This document shows, one piece after another, positions 8,073 through 17,226 of a DNA stretch of 64,000 nucleotides. The notes beneath the pieces are model-generated. The model was not told the origin of the DNA. It made no database searches and was given only the letters and a program-made list of their open reading frames with translations. The translations under genes were made by a program, and so were the position numbers. Position 1 is the stretch's first letter. Each line of letters begins with the position of its first letter. The DNA is taken from positions 1,820,001 to 1,884,000 of the forward strand of contig NZ_CP045483.1 of the NCBI RefSeq assembly GCF_009729035.1, read 5' to 3'. Source of the DNA: Stygiolobus azoricus (lineage in GTDB: Archaea; Thermoproteota; Thermoprotei_A; Sulfolobales; Sulfolobaceae).

Positions 8073-8795
8073 ATGAGATTGGTCATAGAGGGTGGGAATC
8101 GTGGAGACAGACAAATGGCTTTGGACGAGACGATGTTAATACTTCTAGATAGAGATATTATTCCAGAGACCCTTAGGCTTTGGAATTTTTCTCCTACAAT
8201 ACTATCCATAGGGAGGTTTTTAGCGGTGAGAGATTGGGTTAACGAAGACCTCCTCAGAAAGTATTCGATACCTTTGGTGAGACGGTTCACCGGAGGAGGT
8301 CCTGCACTACATGACGAAAAGGGGGAGATAACGTGGACGGTCGTACTCAAAATGAACGATATAATGAAAGCTTATAAAATAGTTGCTGAGGGTCTCATCT
8401 CAGCTATTAAAGAGTTCGGTGTGAAAGGAGAGTTTACGCCGATAAACGACGTGGTGATAGAGGGAAAGAAGGTTGTAGGTATGGCTGGTGCCATGAAGAA
8501 GAGGGCTGTAGTTGTTCACGGGACTTTTATGTTTGACACTAACCTCGAGTTAATGGATGTGATAAAAGTCCCTAGAGTGAAAGAAGTTGATAGGGGAAAG
8601 CCTAAAACTAGGGTGACTACTATATCTGCTATTTTAGGCGAAAAGATAAGTAGGGAAAAAGCTTTGAACGCCTTGATTAAAGGATTCTCCGAGGTGTTTA
8701 AACTAGAGGAAGGGGAACTAACTGAGATTGAATATGAAATATCAAATCAGTTGAAGTGGAAGTATACTAATCCCAACTGGACTTATATTAGGTGA
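8073..8795 (+). CDS. lplA: Lipoate-protein ligase A, catalytic N-terminal domain (split archaeal type)
   Basis: The biotin/lipoate ligase fold is marked by RRFTGGGPALHD (70-81), the lipoyl-AMP binding loop, and by NDVVIEGKKVVG with lysine K132/K133 as the catalytic candidate. At 240 residues it lacks the C-terminal accessory domain of bacterial LplA, which is encoded by the next gene. It activates lipoate or octanoate with ATP and transfers it to lysines of carrier domains. With the LipS-type pair opposite, it may attach octanoate that is then sulfurated. Confidence 0.9.
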   Translation: MRLVIEGGNRGDRQMALDETMLILLDRDIIPETLRLWNFSPTILSIGRFLAVRDWVNEDLLRKYSIPLVRRFTGGGPALHDEKGEITWTVVLKMNDIMKAYKIVAEGLISAIKEFGVKGEFTPINDVVIEGKKVVGMAGAMKKRAVVVHGTFMFDTNLELMDVIKVPRVKEVDRGKPKTRVTTISAILGEKISREKALNALIKGFSEVFKLEEGELTEIEYEISNQLKWKYTNPNWTYIR

Positions 8796-8799
8796 GAAG

Positions 8800-9024
8800 A
8801 TGTGTGAGGTCTCTTTTAGGTCTAGGCAAGGTAAAACTGTAATTGTGAGAGTTTACGGTGATAAGGTGGAGATAACTGGGGATTTCTTCGCTTCAGAGGA
8901 GGAGTTAGAAAATCTGGAGATATGTTTATCGAGAGGAGAGAAAGGCTGTAAGGCAGTTATCTTAGGCGTTGAAATAAGTGAGTTATATAATGCCGTTGAG
9001 GAGTGTAGGAGAACTTCATCTTAA
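8800..9024 (+). CDS. lplB: Lipoate-protein ligase accessory subunit LplB
   Basis: This 74-residue acidic protein starts 4 bases after the lplA stop. It contains a short beta-rich start (GKTVIVRVYGDKVEITGDFF) and a helical end, as expected for the stand-alone C-terminal domain of lipoate ligase, called LplB in Thermoplasma. In the bipartite enzyme LplA needs LplB for adenylation. The assignment rests on position, size and secondary-structure pattern, because this domain is poorly conserved. It contains three Cys in its second half. Confidence 0.7.
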   Translation: MCEVSFRSRQGKTVIVRVYGDKVEITGDFFASEEELENLEICLSRGEKGCKAVILGVEISELYNAVEECRRTSS

Positions 9025-9082
9025 TTAGAAGAGCCAGTGTTACATAACTTTTTATAACTCATGGATTTAGATATATCTAAGT

Positions 9083-10540
9083 ATGTCAACGTACGATCTT
9101 AAATATGCTTATAGGGCTTTAGTAATTCTGGCACCGCTAGCTGTAGCCGTTATGTATACTGAGGGAATGTTAATTCCAGCATTGCCTTCAATTGCAAGTG
9201 AGTTTGGGGTTTCATCAGCTACTGTTAGTTGGGTATTGTCGATATATCTGTTGACTGGTACGGTGATGAATCCTATAGCGGGTAAACTAGGAGATATATT
9301 TGGTAAGAAGAGGATATTGGAGATAGTAATATGGATTTACGCGCTTGGAGTGACGCTAACGGGCTTTTCGCCTAATTTTACGGCTCTCTTAATTTTCAGG
9401 GCAATTCAAGGTTTAGGTTTAGCTATGTTCCCTTTGGCATTCAGCCTCATCAGGGAGGAATTTCCTCCTAATCTCGTTCCTAGAGCGCAAGGCTTGGTAA
9501 GCGCTATGTTCGGCGTAGGAAGTGCCATAGCCCTACCGTTAGGAGGTTACATAGCACAGAACTTTGGTTGGCAGTATACATATCATACGGTTATCCCAGT
9601 AGTAATAACATTGGCTCTCTTAATTCATTTCTTCATTAGGGAATCTAAAGTGAGGCTAGAAACTAAGATAGACTATCTAGGAGTAATTCTATTAGGATCA
9701 GCTTTGGGAACGTTGATATTTGGACTAACCGAAGGTCCGACTTACGGATGGGCTTCACTAGAGACAATAGGTTCAATAATAACATCTCTACTTCTATTTG
9801 TAGTATTCTTTTATGAAGAAAAGATTTCATCATCTCCGTTAATGCCATTAAGTCTAATGAACAGGAGAAACGTTTTAGTTGCTAATATAGCTGCTATAGT
9901 AGCTGGTTTTGCATTATTTATGGCTTATCAGACACTCACATATTTACTAGAAGAACCTAAGCCTGTTGGTTTTGACTTAGATATTCTGTCTACTGGATTA
10001 TGGCTAGTTCCTTTAGCTTTAATTCAGATGGTAGGTAGCGTAGCTGGTGGTCGGTTTATATCTAAGAAAGGCCCGAGACCGATCTTGATATTTGGTTCCT
10101 TCTTACTTATTCCTTCTTACTTAATCCTTTCGTTAATTGTAGGGAAGGGTGGATTAGGGACTATAATACTATTTGCTTCAATCTCCAACTTGGCTGCTGC
10201 CCTCCTGAACGTGTCCCTGATTAACATTCTTGTCTTCTCAGTTGAAAGGCAATACATGGGTATAGCGACCTCTTTAAACACGGTATTCAGGCTTTTAGGC
10301 GGGACTTTAGGACCTGCTGTAGCTGGAGCTATAATGGGGACTTTTGAAACCAGTATAGTTTATCCAGTCGTGATAAATGGTCAGATAAGCTACATACCGG
10401 TAATGATTCCGTCTGATTTCAGCTTCTCCCTAAATTATTTAATAGCAATGGGCATAGCTATAGTGATGAGTGCCCTATCTTTAGCATCTAGGAATATACA
10501 ATTAGGGCAAAGAGTTGCAAAAGAAGTAATAAAAGAGTAA
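9083..10540 (+). CDS. MFS transporter, drug:H+ antiporter DHA2-like, 14 TM
   Basis: The 485-residue hydrophobic protein has about 14 transmembrane helices. Motif A of the major facilitator superfamily is clear in the loop between TM2 and TM3 (GKLGDIFGKKR), preceded by the family-typical LPSIASEFG and WVLSIYLL. The layout matches the EmrB/QacA subfamily of multidrug or acid exporters; the substrate is unknown. It is 58 bases after lplB. It is an intact counterpart of the broken MFS gene at 29107. It is convergent with thiC, 28 bases apart. Confidence 0.92.
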   Translation: MSTYDLKYAYRALVILAPLAVAVMYTEGMLIPALPSIASEFGVSSATVSWVLSIYLLTGTVMNPIAGKLGDIFGKKRILEIVIWIYALGVTLTGFSPNFTALLIFRAIQGLGLAMFPLAFSLIREEFPPNLVPRAQGLVSAMFGVGSAIALPLGGYIAQNFGWQYTYHTVIPVVITLALLIHFFIRESKVRLETKIDYLGVILLGSALGTLIFGLTEGPTYGWASLETIGSIITSLLLFVVFFYEEKISSSPLMPLSLMNRRNVLVANIAAIVAGFALFMAYQTLTYLLEEPKPVGFDLDILSTGLWLVPLALIQMVGSVAGGRFISKKGPRPILIFGSFLLIPSYLILSLIVGKGGLGTIILFASISNLAAALLNVSLINILVFSVERQYMGIATSLNTVFRLLGGTLGPAVAGAIMGTFETSIVYPVVINGQISYIPVMIPSDFSFSLNYLIAMGIAIVMSALSLASRNIQLGQRVAKEVIKE

Positions 10541-10568
10541 AAAGCTAAAATGGTTTTTTGAAAAATTC

Positions 10569-11858
10569 TCACTCTTTAACCTTTTTAACTTGTTCCATCG
10601 CCCACATCATCGGACAATATCCACCGCACATAGTACAAGCTTTTACCTTAGGTTTTCCAAACTGTGTATATACTCTATAAGCGTTATCTGGATCTATAAG
10701 CTGAGATATCATTTTGTCCCATTCTAACCTACCTCTGTACGTACTTACTTTGTCGTCCCACTTTCTAGCTTTTTTACCGAGTTTTACGATATCACCCACA
10801 TGAGCTGCTATTCTATAGGCTATTGCACCCTCTTCGACTTGTTTGACCGTAGGTAGGCTTAAATGTTCTGCAGGAGTTAAGTAACATAATAGATCAGCGC
10901 CAGCAGAGGCGGCAAGACCAGCACCTATAGCTGATGCAATATGATCATAAGGAGCTGCTACATCCGTAGGTAAGGGTCCCAATACATAATACGGTACTCC
11001 GCCTGTCAGCTTCTTCATTAGCTTTACGTCCCATATGACTTCGTTAAGGGGCATGTGTCCGGGTCCTTCTACCATGACTTGGACACCTTTACTTATTGCG
11101 TCCTTCACTAGTCTGCTAGTTTCTAGCAACTCACTTACTTGAAACTCGTCATGTGCATCTGCTGTAGCTCCAGGTCTTAACGCATCTCCTAACGAAATTG
11201 TAGCGTCGTATTCCTTAAACATCTCAAGTATATAATCCCAATTTTTTCTATAAGGATTCTCAGAATCATTATGTATCATCCAACCGGCTATCATATCGCC
11301 TCCTCTTGAGACTACCGGTATTATTCTCCTGCTCTTCAGGGCTCTAATAGCGAGATCTTTTGTAATGCCAGCATGTATGGTCATAAATGCTACTCCATCT
11401 CTCAGTTGTTTTTCGACGGTATTCAATAGGTCATCTTCAGTGAAATAAGCTCCTCCAGACCTCTTTTTGAACGACTCTATGAATACTTGGTAAATCGGGA
11501 CGGTTCCTACGGGAATTTCGCTGTTTTGGATAATTTTCCTTCTGATCTCGTCTAAATCTCCGCCAGTCGATAAGTCCATAAGTGTATCCCCTAATTTGTT
11601 AGCTACTTTCACCTTTTCTAACTCCATTTCTACGTCAACTACTTCGCTTGAAGTACCTATGTTTATGTTGATCTTTGTCGTAACACCCTTACCTACAGCT
11701 ACTAACCTTTTGCTCGGTTTTTTCACGTTTCTTATCAATATTATCTTTCCATCTGCGATTCTACTTCTTACCTTTTCTGGAGAGATTAGCTCTAACTTTG
11801 ATATAGCTTTCATCTCGTCCGTAATATTACCTCTCTTCGCTTCTTCGATTATCGACAT
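10569..11858 (-). CDS. thiC: Phosphomethylpyrimidine synthase ThiC
   Basis: ThiC is a radical SAM enzyme converting aminoimidazole ribotide to the hydroxymethylpyrimidine phosphate of thiamine. The late [12 protein letters not shown] gives CX2CX4C, the atypical cluster motif of ThiC; core signatures such as MVEGPGHMP and [17 protein letters not shown] are intact. The frame could start at 11891, but that ATG overlaps a TATA-like TTTATAAG (11881-11888, minus strand). The ATG at 11858 lies about 26 bases downstream of the TATA centre and begins [10 protein letters not shown], so it is the likely leaderless start. ThiD-ThiN is encoded at 34898. Confidence 0.95.
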   Translation of the reverse strand: MSIIEEAKRGNITDEMKAISKLELISPEKVRSRIADGKIILIRNVKKPSKRLVAVGKGVTTKININIGTSSEVVDVEMELEKVKVANKLGDTLMDLSTGGDLDEIRRKIIQNSEIPVGTVPIYQVFIESFKKRSGGAYFTEDDLLNTVEKQLRDGVAFMTIHAGITKDLAIRALKSRRIIPVVSRGGDMIAGWMIHNDSENPYRKNWDYILEMFKEYDATISLGDALRPGATADAHDEFQVSELLETSRLVKDAISKGVQVMVEGPGHMPLNEVIWDVKLMKKLTGGVPYYVLGPLPTDVAAPYDHIASAIGAGLAASAGADLLCYLTPAEHLSLPTVKQVEEGAIAYRIAAHVGDIVKLGKKARKWDDKVSTYRGRLEWDKMISQLIDPDNAYRVYTQFGKPKVKACTMCGGYCPMMWAMEQVKKVKE

Positions 11859-11880
11859 AAGTTTGAATTGGAATAAGTAA

Positions 11881-11888
11881 CTTATAAA
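11881..11888 (-). promoter_or_regulatory. TATA box of thiC
   Basis: TTTATAAG on the minus strand is centred about 26 bases before the ATG at 11858, the usual distance to an archaeal transcription start. It overlaps the upstream in-frame ATG at 11891, which excludes that ATG as the start of this transcript. No thiamine riboswitch is seen. Confidence 0.6.
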
Positions 11889-11979
11889 CATTATTATATT
11901 CTAAAGTGGACAACTATATAGATTAAATAGACAGTAAATCCATTAGGAAGCCTAAAAATTTTATTAATAGTTATTTTTT

Positions 11980-12741
11980 CTAACCTAATTCCCATTCTTT
12001 CTTATTAAAAATCTCGGTTAGAAATTCTTTAATTTTATCAAATACTAGAGGCATAAGGATTACCAATTTATCGGAGAATAGAGTGTATCTCTTCACCTTT
12101 AGTATGACGATATAACCGATTCTCCCCTTCCTCAAGGCAAATACTGAAATATATGCCCTTACTTTCAACTTTCCTATTATGAGTAAGGATTCTAGGTCTG
12201 CCCTATAAGGAGAGATTCTTGATATTCCTTTTCTGAGTCTTATAATTGTCGAATCACTGTTGTAATATTCGATATCACTCCAACTGGCCATTAAGTTAGA
12301 GGCGTAGGATGACCAACTAAGATAAATCTTCTCATTTAGATTTGCAAAATACCCCCAAGAAAGCAATATTATAGATGCTAGCAAAGTGTATTTTATGATA
12401 CTATGCCCCATCAGTAAAGAGAGCAATACGTAAACAATTGTGAAGATTATGTACTTTCTCTCATTCAATAGGTACGTCAACAAGACGCCGAGGAAGTAGT
12501 TCATAGGGATCAATAATAGAATTGAGTACTCAAATAGCTTCTCGGTTACCACTAAAATGGTAACAAATGGCATAATTAAGAACGTTAATTGATAGAAAAT
12601 TTTTCCTCTTAGTTTCTTATATTTTTCTACTATTTCTTTAGCGTCTTCATATATTGGTTTTAAGTTCTTTATCGATTCAGTGAATTCACTTTTACTTAAA
12701 GATATGTCCTTATCTGAGATTACATTCCACGGGATTTCCAT
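11980..12741 (-). CDS. Membrane protein of unknown function, 253 aa
   Basis: I do not recognise a family. A charged N-terminal part (residues 1-48) is followed by about four hydrophobic helices (about 50-135) and a C-terminal cytoplasmic-type domain of roughly 110 residues with strand-like segments (IISRISPYRADLESLLIIG; IGYIVILKVKRYTLF). It follows the ABC-DUF1854 exporter after 64 bases, with TATA-like sequence between, so it could be read separately. A role with that exporter is possible but unproven. Confidence 0.7.
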   Translation of the reverse strand: MEIPWNVISDKDISLSKSEFTESIKNLKPIYEDAKEIVEKYKKLRGKIFYQLTFLIMPFVTILVVTEKLFEYSILLLIPMNYFLGVLLTYLLNERKYIIFTIVYVLLSLLMGHSIIKYTLLASIILLSWGYFANLNEKIYLSWSSYASNLMASWSDIEYYNSDSTIIRLRKGISRISPYRADLESLLIIGKLKVRAYISVFALRKGRIGYIVILKVKRYTLFSDKLVILMPLVFDKIKEFLTEIFNKKEWELG

Positions 12742-12805
12742 GAATTCAATTTATTTTTTGTTAACACTTATATAAAACATTAAGGCAAATAGGTTATTTG
12801 TCTCT

Positions 12806-15295
12806 TTATAATATCGAAGATATTATTTGTGAACTCTTCCTATCCAATGCACTAAGATCAATCTCGAATGCATCATCGGTAGTATCTATAATGAAAATCT
12901 TTCCGTCGACCCTTATCAGGCTCCCCCTTCCTCTCGTCCTAATTTCAGTGTCTCCCCGGTCTGTACTCACTGTCCAAACAAATTCATCTCCAGTAGTGGT
13001 TATTTTTTTGATTCTCATAATCTTAGGTATAAAGTATTTCTTTTCTAGATAAGTTCTCACTTTCTCATACCCTTTGCCTCCTACTGTAGTAAATAGTTTC
13101 CCTTCTTTCGTCTTAATTAAGAGAAAATCAGGATTTGAAAGCGGAAAAGGCTTATACATTTCGACTTCGTATAAGACCCCGTTTACCCTTACTCTTCTCT
13201 CGTCTAGGATCTCTATATCCTTTACAGGCTCTAACGCGTTTACGTAATCTGAAAATGATGGGGAAGAACTTTTTGCCTTTTGAACTCCATGGAAATACTT
13301 AAGTTGATTTTCGAATATAGAGTAGAATTCAGCTCTCTTATTTATGAGTGTGTTTAAGTCGCCTTCTTCTACTATCTTGCCGTTCTTCAAAACTATAATT
13401 CTATCAGCATATAATAGCGTGGAGGCTCTATGGGCTATAATTATGACTGTGTTGTCTTTAAATTCCCCCATTATCTTCTCCATTATCATTGCTTCTGTTA
13501 AGCTGTCAACTGAGGCAGTTGCTTCGTCTAGAATTATTACCTTAGGATGCTTAAGAAAAAGTCTCGCCATTTCGATCATTTGTTTTTGTCCACTAGATAT
13601 CTTGTTTCCCCTTTCTCCTAAGTGGGTGTCGTAGGCGAAAGGTAACTCCATAACGAAATCATGAGCTCCGCTAGCCATGGCTGCAGCTATAATTTCCCAA
13701 GGTTTTGCATCAGTTTTACCGTACTTTATGTTATATGCTACAGTACCGTAAAATATCGTAGGTTCAGCCCTTATAAGTCCTATTTGACGTCTGTAGTTTT
13801 TTAACTCCAAGTGTTCTAATGGGACTCCGTCTACTAGGATCTCACCCTCTGTCGGATCATAGAGCCTAAGGAGGAGTTTAATAATCGTTGATTTCCCAGA
13901 GCCACTTCTCCCTACTATAGCCACTTTTTCTCCTTTATTTATTGAGAAGGATAAATTTTCTATTACTTTTTTAGTACCCTCGTAGGAGAAGCTAACGTTC
14001 CTGAATTCAAAATTTCCTTTTATATCTAAGTTTACGGGGTTTTTAGGCTCCTTAATTTCGCTTTTAGTGTTAAGAACTTCTACTATTCTCTCCATGGAAG
14101 TTAGTGATTGTTGTGTAAACGGTATCACAGCCGTTATAAGGTTTTGTACAGGTTGATAGAACATCGAAGTGTAAGTGACAAAGGCTACTAACGTACCTAA
14201 CTCTAAAGTGTGGTTTAGGACGGACAGACCTCCTAAGTACCATATCATTACCGTTACAAGGGATATTGTAATTGAAATTATAGGGAACCACCTTAAATTT
14301 GTCTTTATAACTCTTAACTGAGCGTCTATCACTTCTCTGCTAAGTTTTGATAGTCTCGATATCTCGAATTCCTCTGATGTGTAAGATTTTATTGTGTCTA
14401 TGTTAGGTATTGTGTCTGTTAATTGAGACGATATATCGGCTGTCCTCCTCCAAAGTTTGTGGTACGCAATTTTAGACGCTTTTCTATAGCCGATAGTCCC
14501 GAATATTATTACAGGCAAAGGTATTAAGGCATAAATTCCTAAGGACGGTAATACAAGGAATAGTGCAACTCCAACTCCGATAATAGTGCCTATGTTCGTT
14601 ACTATAGAAGGAATTCCCCAAGTTACGAACCATAGAGTGTTATTTATATCTGTTGTAAGTCTTGACAGTATTCTTCCTGAATTATACTTGTCTATAAAGC
14701 TTGAGGACATTCCTAAAACGTGTTTATAAAGTCTTAATCTCAAGTCGTTTATTATCCTCTGTCCGTTCATATTTAACAAAAGGCTTTGTAATGCAGAAAG
14801 GAGAATATTAGCTAAGTTTACTAATGTGAGGAATAAAATAAGTAGAGGGAAAAGCTTCGGGTTGTTCTCCTCAAATACGTTATTTATAAGGAGTTTCAGT
14901 AGGTAGGGCGGGATCAAAGTTATTACAACTAGAAATGAAGAAACAGTTACACCTCCTAATATACGCCATTTATAAGGGGCTAACAAGGATCTCAAAAAGT
15001 CCCTTACTTTAACGTCTTTATCCCTCTCTGAATTTAGTTTTACTTCCTTACTTTTCAGTATTTCATACAACTTTAGCATCTCATCCTTCTTTCTATTAGT
15101 GAACTCGCAGAGTGTTATCCTCTCCCCAGCGTAGTCTATCTCTATATAATTATAACCGAAACCCTCAACTAATTTTACGTCCCTTATCTTATCGAGGCTA
15201 TAAGTTATGCCGTCTACGGCCACATTTTCCTCATCTATTAATATTTTTACGTTAGAGAACTTTCTATCCTTTAGATCAGCGGTGAACTCTATCAA
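12806..15295 (-). CDS. ABC exporter with extra N-terminal domain and C-terminal DUF1854 domain, 829 aa
   Basis: Residues 1-90 form a small beta-rich domain. Six transmembrane helices (about 100-370) belong to the ABC exporter type. The nucleotide-binding domain (about 425-660) has Walker A GRSGSGKS (462-469), signature SSGQK (one residue off LSGGQ), Walker B VIILDEA and an H-loop IAHRAS. The last 140 residues match the DUF1854 pattern: FPLSNPDFL, then VWTVSTDRGDTEI, then ALDRKSSQII. In bacteria DUF1854 occurs with ABC exporters near cyanophycin-like polymer genes. It starts 49 bases after the CHAD gene of the polyphosphate-type operon. The substrate is unknown; as a half-transporter it should homodimerise. 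Confidence 0.88.
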   Translation of the reverse strand: MIEFTADLKDRKFSNVKILIDEENVAVDGITYSLDKIRDVKLVEGFGYNYIEIDYAGERITLCEFTNRKKDEMLKLYEILKSKEVKLNSERDKDVKVRDFLRSLLAPYKWRILGGVTVSSFLVVITLIPPYLLKLLINNVFEENNPKLFPLLILFLTLVNLANILLSALQSLLLNMNGQRIINDLRLRLYKHVLGMSSSFIDKYNSGRILSRLTTDINNTLWFVTWGIPSIVTNIGTIIGVGVALFLVLPSLGIYALIPLPVIIFGTIGYRKASKIAYHKLWRRTADISSQLTDTIPNIDTIKSYTSEEFEISRLSKLSREVIDAQLRVIKTNLRWFPIISITISLVTVMIWYLGGLSVLNHTLELGTLVAFVTYTSMFYQPVQNLITAVIPFTQQSLTSMERIVEVLNTKSEIKEPKNPVNLDIKGNFEFRNVSFSYEGTKKVIENLSFSINKGEKVAIVGRSGSGKSTIIKLLLRLYDPTEGEILVDGVPLEHLELKNYRRQIGLIRAEPTIFYGTVAYNIKYGKTDAKPWEIIAAAMASGAHDFVMELPFAYDTHLGERGNKISSGQKQMIEMARLFLKHPKVIILDEATASVDSLTEAMIMEKIMGEFKDNTVIIIAHRASTLLYADRIIVLKNGKIVEEGDLNTLINKRAEFYSIFENQLKYFHGVQKAKSSSPSFSDYVNALEPVKDIEILDERRVRVNGVLYEVEMYKPFPLSNPDFLLIKTKEGKLFTTVGGKGYEKVRTYLEKKYFIPKIMRIKKITTTGDEFVWTVSTDRGDTEIRTRGRGSLIRVDGKIFIIDTTDDAFEIDLSALDRKSSQIISSIL

Positions 15296-15344
15296 GTCTA
15301 ATAGACATAATATTTTTAGCTTATACTATTTTCTTTTTTCTTAC

Positions 15345-15968
15345 TCATTCGAATTTCTTCAAGTGTTGAAATTCATTCCTCATTATTATTTCACGCACTA
15401 TAGCTCTAGTCTCTTCGACCAGTATTGGGTCAAAACTCAATTTTTTATTAACGGTAGACACGCATACCTCCTTTAAGTATTGGTCTCTTATATCCCCCAA
15501 TTCCCTACTTATGTCCTTTAGAGGTTTAGGATCTTCCCCAACACTTTCCGTAAGGTAGTATAGAATTCTAACTTTCTTCCTGAACTCGTGGAAGTCTTCT
15601 GTTAGGATGTGGTTATATATTTCACGTATCTTTTCAAAAACTACTAGCCTACTACCGTATATTTTAGGCAGGTAACAACTAGAAATTTTAGGTAGTATTT
15701 TTGTCACTTTTAATGCTAGTAGTTCTCTGTTTATCGGAATACAACCTGATATATCGGCATCTCTGATTTTTCCTAGAATTCTTACGGCTTCTTTAGAGTA
15801 ATATATGCACTCCAAGTTACGGTAAAGTCTGCTTAACGTTAAGGATAAGGTCAGGTATTTTCTCAAGTAAACTCTCGTATCGTGAACTGATTCAGGCGAA
15901 GGGTCAAATCTCAGTGCTTTTCTCAAATTATCATTAGCGTAAAACTCTGGTCTCTTTTCAGATTTCAT
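15345..15968 (-). CDS. CHAD domain protein (polyphosphate-binding type)
   Basis: CHAD domains are helical bundles with conserved His and basic residues that bind polyphosphate. Both signature halves are present: VHDTRVYLRK (H29, R32, R36, K37) with KIRDAD (R69, D70), and the repeated HEFRKKVR (H127, R130, K131, R134). The rest is helical and rich in Arg and Lys. At 207 residues it is a single compact CHAD without the CYTH triphosphatase domain often fused to it. Its start overlaps the preceding kinase-like gene by 4 bases, as last gene of the operon with ppx and sixA. Confidence 0.85.
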   Translation of the reverse strand: MKSEKRPEFYANDNLRKALRFDPSPESVHDTRVYLRKYLTLSLTLSRLYRNLECIYYSKEAVRILGKIRDADISGCIPINRELLALKVTKILPKISSCYLPKIYGSRLVVFEKIREIYNHILTEDFHEFRKKVRILYYLTESVGEDPKPLKDISRELGDIRDQYLKEVCVSTVNKKLSFDPILVEETRAIVREIIMRNEFQHLKKFE

Positions 15969-16600
15969 TTCAGTACTTCCCTCACGTATTCGATGATTTC
16001 TTTATGGGCTTCCTCGTAGTTTCTGTTAGTTTTAACCACTTTCAGTCCGTAAGTTTTTGAGATCTCAAGAAGATATTTTTGGAAAGTCCTAACGTGGATC
16101 CGAAAGGATGTGTATAAGTCCTTATTAATGCATAGGTCTATGGAGGAAGCCAAGGGGTCTATCTTACCGTTTTTCATTATAACTCTCCTACTGATAATAC
16201 TTACCGGGGCCACAAGAGAAATAGCTAGGTCGGGTTTTATTGCAAACGACAATACGTCACTGATCCAATTCCTATCAAGCCCTCTTGTCAAACCCCATGC
16301 CATGAGGGTATAAACGTAACCGTCAGCCAGTACAACAAATCCAGAATTAAGGGCTTCCTTAACGGTGTATTCTATCTGGTCTGCAAGGTCAGTAGCATAA
16401 GCAAGGAATAAAGTTATCCTCTGAAAAACGAGGTCTCTCTTAACCGTGTTTAACTTATTCCCTAAAAGCTGGCTGGACTGTAGTCCTATAGTGGTTACTC
16501 CGTAACCTTCTTCCTCGAGGTACTTTTTAATACCTTGTAGATGTGAACTCCTACCTGAGCCTTCTACACCCTCTACGGCTATTAAGATTCCTCTTTCCAT
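15965..16600 (-). CDS. Degenerate thymidylate-kinase-like P-loop protein (probable pseudo-kinase)
   Basis: The fold matches the neighbouring kinase, but key residues have changed. The Walker A motif is GVEGSGRS (11-18) with Arg17 in place of the essential Lys, and the DRY motif of the neighbour is DGY (93-95). The Lys/Arg-rich lid segment of the neighbour (RRLKENRRK) is not conserved. Nucleotide kinases with a Walker Lys-to-Arg change are usually inactive or very weak. It overlaps its intact paralogue by 19 bases and CHAD by 4, so equal expression and a hetero-oligomer are plausible. Database labels of thymidylate kinase would be misleading. Confidence 0.85.
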   Translation of the reverse strand: MERGILIAVEGVEGSGRSSHLQGIKKYLEEEGYGVTTIGLQSSQLLGNKLNTVKRDLVFQRITLFLAYATDLADQIEYTVKEALNSGFVVLADGYVYTLMAWGLTRGLDRNWISDVLSFAIKPDLAISLVAPVSIISRRVIMKNGKIDPLASSIDLCINKDLYTSFRIHVRTFQKYLLEISKTYGLKVVKTNRNYEEAHKEIIEYVREVLK

Positions 16601-17226
16601 AAGATCTCACTCACTTTTTCTCTTATTTTTATCTGAATAGATTTAGGATCTCTTTCACCGTCGATTACATAGAAATTCTCTATGGTGGCTAATTTATCGT
16701 ACACTGAGAGAACAGCACCTTGATATTTAAGAAATCCCTCCTCAGGTTTCAAGTCTGGGAAAACATCTGCTCCTGCCTCGTTCGGTTTTATTTTTCTTCT
16801 ATTCTCTTTTAACCTTCTCAAAGCCTCTTCAGCTGTAACTCTTACGAAAAAGACTATATCTGGTTTGATCGCGAATGAGTAAAGTTTAGCTACCCAATCT
16901 ATGCTTAGCCCTCTTACGGAGTCCCTAGCATAAGCGGTGTAAATATATCTGTCAGAAATTACTACGTAACCAGCTTTATACATAGGCAAAATGTATTTCT
17001 CGTATCTATCCGCGAAGTCTGTAGCGTGTATTAAGCTGTAAGTCAAAGGAGTAAGTAAGTTCTTCTTTTTAGCTTCCTTTATAATCTCGTGCAACCACTC
17101 TGAAGAGTTCCATTCTGTGAGGTAGACTGGAACTCCCTTAGCTTCTAGCCAGTCTCTAAGTAGTTTGGCTTGGCTCGACTTACCTGAGCCGTCTATTCCC
17201 TCAAATGCTATTATATGCCCTACCAT
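16582..17226 (-). CDS. Thymidylate-kinase-like P-loop kinase, atypical
   Basis: Walker A is GIDGSGKS (10-17), [11 protein letters not shown] (92-102) carries the DR motif, and a Lys/Arg-rich lid ([11 protein letters not shown]) follows. True thymidylate kinases have TREPGGT where this protein has TEWNSSEW (37-44), so the nucleotide-binding region differs and dTMP may not be the substrate. PPK2-type polyphosphate kinases share this P-loop kinase fold. Placed between Ppx and CHAD, a polyphosphate-linked phosphotransferase is a reasonable hypothesis. It overlaps ppx by 7 bases. An ordinary dNMP kinase remains the alternative. Confidence 0.85.
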   Translation of the reverse strand: MVGHIIAFEGIDGSGKSSQAKLLRDWLEAKGVPVYLTEWNSSEWLHEIIKEAKKKNLLTPLTYSLIHATDFADRYEKYILPMYKAGYVVISDRYIYTAYARDSVRGLSIDWVAKLYSFAIKPDIVFFVRVTAEEALRRLKENRRKIKPNEAGADVFPDLKPEEGFLKYQGAVLSVYDKLATIENFYVIDGERDPKSIQIKIREKVSEILWKEES

